Assembly (NCBI GenBank): GCA_022452125.1
Contig: JAKURJ010000076.1
Location: 1-7,811 of the forward strand
Direction: 5' to 3'
Source of the DNA: Candidatus Poseidoniaceae archaeon
Lineage (GTDB): Archaea; Thermoplasmatota; Poseidoniia; Poseidoniales; Poseidoniaceae
DNA length: 7,811 nt
The position numbers and the translations under genes are program-made. This document shows positions 1-4,825 of the stretch, piece after piece. Numbering within the stretch: position 1 is the first letter of the stretch; every line of letters begins with the position of its first letter. The notes beneath the pieces were generated by a model, which searched no databases, was not told where the DNA came from, and saw only the letters and a program-made list of their open reading frames with translations.

Positions 1-432
1 GGATATGCGGGTGGACATGATCCGAATCCAAACTACAAATCCGTTTGCAGTGGCTCCACTGGCCATGCAGAGGTGGTTGAGATTATTTTTGATGAATCAA
101 TAATCTCATACGAAACCATACTGGAAGTTTTCTTCACTGTGCACGACCCTACTCAACTAAATCGTCAAGGAAACGATATTGGAACACAGTACCGTTCAGT
201 AATTTACTACGTTGATGAGGATCAGAAAATTCTCGCACACCGAATCAAAGAAGATTTTCAACAGTATTTCGATGATGAAATTGTTACCGAGATAACGGAG
301 TTGTCAAACTACCATGAGGCTGAAGAATACCATCACAACTACTTCGAATTGAACCCAGGAAACGGCTACTGTCAAATGGTTGTAGCCCCAAAATTAGCTA
401 AAGTAAGGCACAAAATGTCTCATTTGTATTGA
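1..432 (+). CDS. msrA: Peptide methionine-S-sulfoxide reductase MsrA, 5' truncated
   Basis: This is the C-terminal 143 residues of MsrA, which reduces methionine-S-sulfoxide in proteins and free methionine back to methionine in the cytoplasm. The frame is open from the first base, so the gene begins outside the window; the missing N-terminus should hold the catalytic Cys of the GCFW motif. Visible family motifs are GYAGG at residues 1-5, CSGSTGHAE at 16-24, HDPTQLNRQGNDIGTQYRS in the middle, and the C-terminal NPGNGYC, whose Cys124 (fragment numbering) sits where the family's recycling cysteine lies. The order and spacing match the E. coli protein. Only one C-terminal Cys is present, whereas E. 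coli has two. The stop lies 37 bases before the likely start of the P5C dehydrogenase gene, so the two may be co-transcribed. An internal GTG at 73 is not a credible start because it would delete conserved motifs. Confidence 0.96.
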   Translation, partial: GYAGGHDPNPNYKSVCSGSTGHAEVVEIIFDESIISYETILEVFFTVHDPTQLNRQGNDIGTQYRSVIYYVDEDQKILAHRIKEDFQQYFDDEIVTEITELSNYHEAEEYHHNYFELNPGNGYCQMVVAPKLAKVRHKMSHLY

Positions 433-451
433 TGGGCATTATTTTGTGCCA

Positions 452-466
452 CACCCCTTCGGGGTG
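452..466 (+). promoter_or_regulatory. Hairpin over the ribosome binding site of the P5C dehydrogenase gene
   Basis: CACCCC and GGGGTG form a perfect 6-bp stem around a TTC triloop. The 3' arm contains the GGGGTGG stretch that would act as ribosome binding site for the ATG at 470, so a folded RNA could hide it. The hairpin lies between the msrA stop and this start. It has no T-tract after it, so it does not look like a terminator. The structure is visible in the sequence; a regulatory role is inferred. Confidence 0.5.
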
Positions 467-469
467 GAT

Positions 470-2101
470 ATGGTGAACAACGTAGTTCGACCCCCAACCC
501 CTGTCAATGAGCCGGTTCTAGGATACCTTCCTGGAAGCAATGAGAGAACCTTACTGAAGGCTGAACTCGAAAAGCAGGAAAGAGAAGTTTTGGAAATCCC
601 TTGTATCATCAAAGGTGAAGAAGTATTCACTGGAGATGTTGTCGAGCAAGTAATGCCTCATGACCATAGTCACGTTATCGCAAGAGTGCACATGGCTGGA
701 GAAAAGGAAGTCAAGTCTGCTATTGAGGCTGCTTTACAGGCTCATGATATGTGGTCAACTATGCCTTGGGAATCTCGTTGTGCAATTTTCCTGAAAGCTA
801 GCGAATTGCTAGCAGGGCCTCGTCGTGCTGAAATAAATGCATCCACTATGCTAAATCAATCAAAGACTTGCCACCAAGCAGAAATCGATTCCGCTTGTGA
901 ATTGATCGATTTCTGGAGATTCAACAGCGACTACTGCCGTCAAATCTACGAGGATCTCCAACCTCCAGTCTCGCCGTCTTCTATGTGGAATTCAAGCGAA
1001 GTTAGACCACTTGAAGGGTTCGTATTCAGCGTAACTCCGTTCAACTTTAGCAGCATTGCAGCAAACCTTCCTTCAAGTGCGGCAATTATGGGTAATACTG
1101 GTGTTTGGAAACCATCAAGGAACTCCTATGTGTCGAATTATAGATTAATGCGCTTGATGATGGATGCTGGTTTACCACCTGGTGTAATCAATTTCATACC
1201 TGGAAAAGCAAGTGTTGTTGGAGATATCTGTATGTCTCATCCAGAACTAGCTGGAGTTCACTTCACGGGCTCGACTGCAGTATTCAGAAAGATGTGGAAA
1301 GACATTGCAAACAACCTTGAGAACATGCGTTCATACCCAAGAATTGTTGGAGAAACCGGAGGCAAGGATTTCATCGTTGCACACCCAGATTGCGACAAGC
1401 GTGCTCTAACCGTTGCACTACTTCGTGGTGCATTCGAATTCCAAGGACAAAAGTGCAGTGCAGCAAGCCGTGCATACATTCCAGAGAGCGTCTGGGATGA
1501 AATAAAAGACGAGTATTGTGAAGAAGTTTCTAAGATTCGAATGGGTGACCCAAGAGATTTCTCCAACTTTATGTCTGCAGTTATCGACAGAAAGTCATTC
1601 GACAACATCACTGGATATATCGATAGGGCAAAAGAAGATCCAAGTTGCGAAATTGTAACTGGTGGAGGATATGATGACAAGACTGGTTACTTCGTAGAGC
1701 CAACAACAATTCTGTGCAAGGATTCGAGATATGAATCAATGGCAGAGGAAATATTCGGCCCAGTACTTTCAATCCATGTCTATCCTGACAGCGACTTTGA
1801 AAGAATCCTAGAAGTGTGTGATTCAACTTCTGAATATGCTTTGACTGGTTCTATTTTTGCTACTGACCGCAGGAACATTGAGACCGCTTTGCAAGCTTTG
1901 AGATTCAGCGCAGGCAACTTCTACATCAACGACAAGCCAACTGGTGCAGTCGTAGGACAGCAACCATTCGGTGGCGCAAGAGGAAGTGGAACCAACGACA
2001 AGGCCGGTTCACCATTGAATCTGCTTCGCTGGGTCAGTCCACGTTCGATCAAGGAGACTTTTGCTCCTCCACACGATTGGACTTACGGATTCTTGAATTG
2101 A
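470..2101 (+). CDS. pruA: L-glutamate gamma-semialdehyde (1-pyrroline-5-carboxylate) dehydrogenase
   Basis: This is an NAD-dependent aldehyde dehydrogenase that oxidises glutamate gamma-semialdehyde (P5C) to glutamate, the second step of proline breakdown. From the ATG at 470 it has 543 residues. It aligns from end to end with animal ALDH4A1: an N-terminal NEPVL...GS.ER segment, IPC...GEEV, GPRRAEI, the Asn motif TPFNF, GETGGKDF with catalytic-base Glu295, GQKCSAASR with nucleophile Cys329, EEIFGPVLS, NFYINDKPTGA and QQPFGGARGSGTNDK. The 34-residue gap between Glu and Cys equals that of the human enzyme. It is the stand-alone eukaryote-like class, not the bifunctional PutA type. GTG codons at 446 and 464 are in frame, but 470 is preferred because it is the only ATG and GGGGTGG lies just upstream. 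No proline dehydrogenase gene is in the window. The 3' end overlaps a convergent small gene by 19 bases. Confidence 0.96.
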   Translation: MVNNVVRPPTPVNEPVLGYLPGSNERTLLKAELEKQEREVLEIPCIIKGEEVFTGDVVEQVMPHDHSHVIARVHMAGEKEVKSAIEAALQAHDMWSTMPWESRCAIFLKASELLAGPRRAEINASTMLNQSKTCHQAEIDSACELIDFWRFNSDYCRQIYEDLQPPVSPSSMWNSSEVRPLEGFVFSVTPFNFSSIAANLPSSAAIMGNTGVWKPSRNSYVSNYRLMRLMMDAGLPPGVINFIPGKASVVGDICMSHPELAGVHFTGSTAVFRKMWKDIANNLENMRSYPRIVGETGGKDFIVAHPDCDKRALTVALLRGAFEFQGQKCSAASRAYIPESVWDEIKDEYCEEVSKIRMGDPRDFSNFMSAVIDRKSFDNITGYIDRAKEDPSCEIVTGGGYDDKTGYFVEPTTILCKDSRYESMAEEIFGPVLSIHVYPDSDFERILEVCDSTSEYALTGSIFATDRRNIETALQALRFSAGNFYINDKPTGAVVGQQPFGGARGSGTNDKAGSPLNLLRWVSPRSIKETFAPPHDWTYGFLN

Positions 2102-2391
2102 GAAGGAAGCCTTCCTTTTTCTTCCAAGGGTTTCTTTACCTTTGGAGTCAGCAATTGCACTTGTCTATTTTTGGCAACTAGTGATAGGAGATACCATCCT
2201 ACAGTCAGTATTGGAGTCGATACCAAAATCGTCATGCCAATCCAAATCGCAAGGTTTTCGTGAGTTGATTCCCAATACCACCAACCCACTACTAGCAAAG
2301 TGATTATCAAGAATATTCGAGATGCTTCACTTGGAGTTTGCCAACCCCTATGGTCTATCCTAGGAGCAAACAACCAATCCGCCCAACTCAT
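2083..2391 (-). CDS. Small two-helix membrane protein, function unknown
   Basis: A 102-residue protein I do not recognise. A short N-terminal stretch rich in Trp and Arg (MSWADWLFAPRIDHRG) leads into two hydrophobic helices, about residues 24-41 and 48-70, separated by the polar link ESTHEN. A basic tail (KNRQ, KVKK, KGR) suggests that both ends are cytoplasmic. It fills an otherwise empty interval between the P5C dehydrogenase and the divergent PrsW gene, and its last 19 bases overlap the dehydrogenase tail in convergent orientation. The ATG at 2391 has no clear ribosome binding site. An AT-rich box reading GATAAAC on this strand (2427-2433) would put transcription start only about a dozen bases before it. 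It is probably real because it is the only sizeable frame here with a coherent membrane topology, but no family supports it. Confidence 0.6.
   Translation of the reverse strand: MSWADWLFAPRIDHRGWQTPSEASRIFLIITLLVVGWWYWESTHENLAIWIGMTILVSTPILTVGWYLLSLVAKNRQVQLLTPKVKKPLEEKGRLPSQFKNP
2103..2120 (+). terminator. Terminator-like hairpin after P5C dehydrogenase
   Basis: AAGGAA and TTCCTT pair around a GCC triloop (2103-2117), and the run of five T bases at 2116-2120 overlaps and follows the 3' arm. It starts one base after the stop codon at 2099-2101. A hairpin plus T-tract is the bacterial intrinsic form; archaeal RNA polymerase mainly needs the T-tract, so termination here is plausible. The element lies inside the 3' coding part of the convergent minus-strand gene. 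Confidence 0.55.
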
Positions 2392-2398
2392 ACACAGA

Positions 2399-2425
2399 AC
2401 TCATTCGATTTGCTAATGAATGAGT
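2399..2425. repeat. Operator-like inverted repeat before the small membrane protein gene
   Basis: ACTCATTC (2399-2406) and GAATGAGT (2418-2425) are perfect 8-base inverted arms around an 11-base spacer. The repeat begins 8 bases upstream of the minus-strand start codon and overlaps where that gene's transcript should begin, next to the candidate TATA box at 2427-2433. The position suits a dimeric repressor site or a hairpin at the 5' end of the mRNA. The symmetry is directly visible; the role is inferred. Confidence 0.45.
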
Positions 2426-2444
2426 GTTTATCTCAACCGGATGG

Positions 2445-2449
2445 TTAAA
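2445..2449 (+). promoter_or_regulatory. Candidate TATA box for the C/D guide RNA
   Basis: TTAAA within GGTTAAACG is an AT-rich island in an otherwise GC-richer stretch. Its centre lies about 25 bases before the 5' end of the guide RNA closing stem at 2472, the usual archaeal distance from TATA box to transcript start. The match is short, so this is only suggestive. Confidence 0.3.
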
Positions 2450-2471
2450 CGCCAACGCCCACTAGGACCAA

Positions 2472-2542
2472 TCCCTGCGATGATGAGCGCACTTGAGCGG
2501 ACTGCTGTTTCAGTGACGAGTGATGGGCGAACTGAGCGGGGA
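2472..2542 (+). ncRNA. Box C/D guide RNA (2'-O-methylation guide sRNA), probable
   Basis: Box C is ATGATGA (2480-2486, matching RTGATGA) and box D is CTGA (2532-2535). The flanks TCCCTGC (2472-2478) and GCGGGGA (2536-2542) pair as a 7-bp closing stem with one G-T wobble. Between stem and boxes lies the exact kink-turn arrangement: a 3-base bulge (2479-2481), the sheared G-A and A-G pairs 2482/2535 and 2483/2534, a T-T pair 2484/2533 and a G-C pair 2485/2532. This is the fold bound by archaeal L7Ae, Nop5 and fibrillarin. A C'-like GTGACGA (2513-2519) is followed by exactly 12 bases and then box D, the standard guide length. Box D' is weak: CTGC at 2502 or CTGT at 2505. A second stem, CTAGG (2462-2466) with CCTAG (2543-2547), may extend the closure across a 5-base bulge. 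The gene sits between divergent protein genes. The alternative is a kink-turn in the PrsW mRNA leader. Confidence 0.72.
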
Positions 2543-2555
2543 CCTAGGCAAAATT

Positions 2556-2563
2556 GGTTTATG
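2556..2563 (+). promoter_or_regulatory. Candidate TATA element for the PrsW gene
   Basis: GGTTTATG is the only AT-rich box shortly upstream of the PrsW coding region. It lies roughly 25 bases before the ATG at 2584, so it would give a leaderless or nearly leaderless mRNA, in keeping with the absence of a ribosome binding site there. It is weak by sequence alone. Confidence 0.25.
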
Positions 2564-2583
2564 CCATCCTCTCTGGCACCCTC

Positions 2584-3960
2584 ATGCAGACCATGATGGC
2601 GCCACTTACGCCACCTCCCAAAGGTCTTGCATTAGCTTCTAAATCTTCACCTTGGAGCACAATTTGGCGAATGTTAGGCATTGTTTTACTGCTGTACATT
2701 ATTGCACAAGTAATGGTTTTGTCTTTATTCGGAATTGTAGATGGTGATTCTGAATTAACCATTTTTTCTTTAGTATGTTCTGTTCCTTTGCTACTTGTTT
2801 TCATTTACGCTAGAAGACCAAAGTTAACTCATGTAGTCGTAGCTAATCCTTCACCTACCGGGAAGACTCAGCACATATTGAACGATTCTAGGATGTTGAT
2901 TACTCCTGTTCCTACCTCGTTTTCACATCATTTAGTCAAGGATTCACCACCGCTTGAAATGCCACCGACTTCAACTCTGTGGGTCGTTTTCACATTAACA
3001 GTCATAACCGCATTTTTGGGATTGTTACCTGCGATGCTTAGCGAAGAACCAATTTGGTTGATTTTGGCAGTACTAGTAGGAGTGCCTGCTTGGCTGTTTG
3101 GATTTTCTTTACCCGTGCATGCTTGGTGGGCGTTCTCTACTCGTCACTTCCAAATAATGACAACTAAACTCGAAGGTGAAAAGATGCTGATTGCTGGGAT
3201 GCTTTCGACTTTTCCTGCACTTGTAATCAATTCCTTACTATTCCCACTGATCTTAATTTCTGTAGGAATTTATTCGATGGGACCAGGAACATTCGGCGAA
3301 TTCCTAATTCTTACAGTTAGTGCCCCGGTTGGTGAAGAATTGTGCAAAGCAGCTTTCGTATTGAGTTTGTACAAACTGATTGACTCCCCCAAGAGAGGAT
3401 TCCAAATCGGCTTTTCTGTGGGCCTAGGATTTGCACTACTGGAAAATCTACAATACATCATGGGATCATTCAGTGGATTAGCAGTAACGTACTCTCTAAC
3501 TACTGTAATCAGAGGAATTGGCTCAATACCCGGTCACGCATTGTGGACCGGGCTATCAGGAGTTTCAATAGGCTGGTTCCTGTGCACAAAAAGAGGGATT
3601 AAACCACAAAATTTGCAGGCCCAGGACCAAACTAATTGGGTGGTTTTTGATGGAGAAACAGGACAAATTGTGAACACTCAGCGAGAGTTGAGCTCAATGG
3701 GTAGAACTGTTAGAGGTTGGCTCTACAAGCCGTTCGACAAAGTTTGGAATCTTCCAAGAAGCCCAATAGCCGGAATTTCTCTTGCAATACTAGGGCATGC
3801 CATCTGGAATGGCAGCAGTTGGATTGTTTCATGGCTGTTCATGGAAACAGACATCGTGGTGCAAGTTATTGCGAGTTTATCTTGGATTCTAGTGATGATT
3901 GTTACTTTGTGGGTCATCGGAAGAGAAATATTAGCCGCAGTAATGCATCTTCCGTCATAA
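2584..3960 (+). CDS. prsW: PrsW-family intramembrane metalloprotease
   Basis: A 458-residue protein with about nine or ten membrane helices, belonging to the PrsW family of the larger CAAX-protease/Abi-like group of putative intramembrane metalloproteases. The diagnostic motifs are in order and intact: EELCK (Glu251, Glu252, Lys255), GFALLEN (Phe283, Glu287), GHALW (His318) and GHAIWN (His405, Asn409). Bacillus PrsW makes the first cut in the anti-sigma factor RsiW; archaea lack that sigma system, so the substrate here is unknown. A hydrophilic loop of about 70 residues follows helix 2 and another (residues 339-393) follows the first His motif; both are probably cytosolic. It is longer than the Bacillus protein because of the N-terminal extension and loops. 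An in-frame TTG at 2554 and ATGs at 2593 and 2596 are alternatives. None has a good ribosome binding site; 2584 fits the TATA-like element upstream. Confidence 0.88.
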   Translation: MQTMMAPLTPPPKGLALASKSSPWSTIWRMLGIVLLLYIIAQVMVLSLFGIVDGDSELTIFSLVCSVPLLLVFIYARRPKLTHVVVANPSPTGKTQHILNDSRMLITPVPTSFSHHLVKDSPPLEMPPTSTLWVVFTLTVITAFLGLLPAMLSEEPIWLILAVLVGVPAWLFGFSLPVHAWWAFSTRHFQIMTTKLEGEKMLIAGMLSTFPALVINSLLFPLILISVGIYSMGPGTFGEFLILTVSAPVGEELCKAAFVLSLYKLIDSPKRGFQIGFSVGLGFALLENLQYIMGSFSGLAVTYSLTTVIRGIGSIPGHALWTGLSGVSIGWFLCTKRGIKPQNLQAQDQTNWVVFDGETGQIVNTQRELSSMGRTVRGWLYKPFDKVWNLPRSPIAGISLAILGHAIWNGSSWIVSWLFMETDIVVQVIASLSWILVMIVTLWVIGREILAAVMHLPS

Positions 3961-3987
3961 TTTTTGACCTTAACAAACCGTTTTTTT
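3961..3987 (+). terminator. T-tract terminator after the PrsW gene
   Basis: Five T bases directly follow the stop codon (3961-3965), and a run of seven T bases lies at 3981-3987, with no stable hairpin between. Successive T-tracts without a stem are the typical archaeal termination signal. It precedes a fresh TATA-like box, so the next gene probably has its own transcript. Confidence 0.5.
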
Positions 3988-4000
3988 GAAACAAATATAG
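3988..4000 (+). promoter_or_regulatory. Archaeal-type promoter of the DUF92 operon
   Basis: AAATATAG (3993-4000) is a good TATA box, preceded by the purine-rich GAAAC that could serve as BRE. Transcription would start about 25 bases after the box centre, near 4022, leaving a leader of about 27 bases before the ATG at 4049. It follows the T-tract that should end the PrsW transcript. Confidence 0.5.
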
Positions 4001-4012
4001 GGGCAAGGTATA

Positions 4013-4034
4013 GACGGTGATTCCCGTCGGGAGT
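4013..4034 (+). repeat. Two overlapping, mutually exclusive inverted repeats before the DUF92 gene
   Basis: GACGG (4013-4017) pairs with CCGTC (4024-4028), while ATTCCC (4020-4025) pairs with GGGAGT (4029-4034) around a GTC triloop, with one G-T wobble. The two stems share bases and cannot form together. If transcription starts near 4022, as the TATA box suggests, the first stem would be only partly transcribed, and the symmetry may instead matter at the DNA level around the start site. Confidence 0.35.
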
Positions 4035-4048
4035 GATTGGGGAGAGAC

Positions 4049-4789
4049 ATGATTGACATCATGCAACCTGGGCTAGAGCAAGGTAACATGCTAGTTACCT
4101 TTGGAATAGTCGGGGTGCTAATCCTCATTTCTGAGAAATACCGGGTCCTAGACAGATTGGGCGTTTATGCCGCTGCTGCTTTGGGAATAATCGTTGGTGC
4201 ACTTGGACATTGGACATGGCTTGTAATACTACTCGGTTTCCTAGGAACCGCTCACAAAGCAACAAAATGGAGATTTGAAGAAAAGGCCGCTAAGGGTCTT
4301 TCTGAATCCAGCGACGGTCACAGAAGTTGGGGCAATGTCGTGGCAAATGGAGGACTACCCGGTTTGGTAGCGATTATCGCGTTCGCTTTAGATGACCACG
4401 AAAACGGACTCTGGTTATTTTCGGCTGCTGTTTCAGTAGCTGCTGCTGATACTTTCGCTTCAGAAATTGGTTGTCTTGATGATAGGGTGAGAATGATTAC
4501 TACAATGAAAAAGTGTGAGCCTGGATTGAATGGAGGTTTCTCTCCAAACGGACAACTCGCAGCATTAGTCGGGTCAACAATCATTGCAGTACTAGCATTT
4601 GTATCAGAGGCAAATATCGAATTAGCAGCACTGGTCGCTGTTGTAGGCTGGCGAGGATGTCAAGTAGACAGCGTTTTAGGAGCGGTTCTAGAGAACCGTG
4701 GTTTGATGACTAAAGGGACCGTAAATGCAGCCGCAATTACCTTTGGAATTGTTGCAATGTGGTGGCACCTAGGATTCCCACATCTATGA
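4049..4789 (+). CDS. DUF92 integral membrane protein (VTE6/TMEM19-like)
   Basis: A 246-residue protein with about six or seven membrane helices and the conserved signature of the DUF92 family (TIGR00297): ANGG with Asn100, ADTFASEIG at 133-141 with Asp134 and Glu139, LNGGFSPNG with Asn161, and GCQVDSVLGA with Asp207. Length is normal for the family. The plant member VTE6 phosphorylates phytyl phosphate to the diphosphate for tocopherol synthesis, and the family is related to CTP-dependent polyprenol kinases. By analogy, an archaeal member might phosphorylate an isoprenoid phosphate for lipid salvage; that is inference. The ATG at 4049 is chosen because GGGGAG lies 4 bases upstream; an in-frame TTG at 4037 and an ATG at 4061 are alternatives. 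It leads a probable operon with the following exported protein, 36 bases downstream. Confidence 0.9.
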   Translation: MIDIMQPGLEQGNMLVTFGIVGVLILISEKYRVLDRLGVYAAAALGIIVGALGHWTWLVILLGFLGTAHKATKWRFEEKAAKGLSESSDGHRSWGNVVANGGLPGLVAIIAFALDDHENGLWLFSAAVSVAAADTFASEIGCLDDRVRMITTMKKCEPGLNGGFSPNGQLAALVGSTIIAVLAFVSEANIELAALVAVVGWRGCQVDSVLGAVLENRGLMTKGTVNAAAITFGIVAMWWHLGFPHL

Positions 4790-4795
4790 TGTGGG
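4777..4795 (+). promoter_or_regulatory. Strong hairpin spanning the DUF92 stop codon
   Basis: CCCACATC and GATGTGGG form a perfect 8-bp stem around a TAT triloop. The TGA stop (4787-4789) begins in the loop. TTCTT follows, which is too weak a T-tract for a firm terminator call. The next start codon is 31 bases after the stem, so the hairpin could reduce read-through, mark an RNA processing site, or affect coupling with the downstream gene. The stem is directly visible; the role is unknown. Confidence 0.5.
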
Positions 4796-4825
4796 TTCTT
4801 CAACTCATACTGCTTGGGTGGTAAT

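Noticed and set aside
2487..2501. Target for the D' guide of the C/D RNA
   Set aside because: The D' box is weak and its position ambiguous. I found only about 7 bases of possible pairing to remembered rRNA, which is not better than chance.
2392..2583. tRNA or other structured RNA in the divergent gap
   Set aside because: No cloverleaf, CCA end or T-loop could be assembled; the closing stem and boxes fit a C/D RNA instead.
3717..3989. Plus-strand 90-codon frame overlapping the end of the PrsW gene
   Set aside because: It is out of frame across the conserved GHAIWN motif of PrsW and its translation is a low-quality Cys/Ser/Arg-rich shadow.
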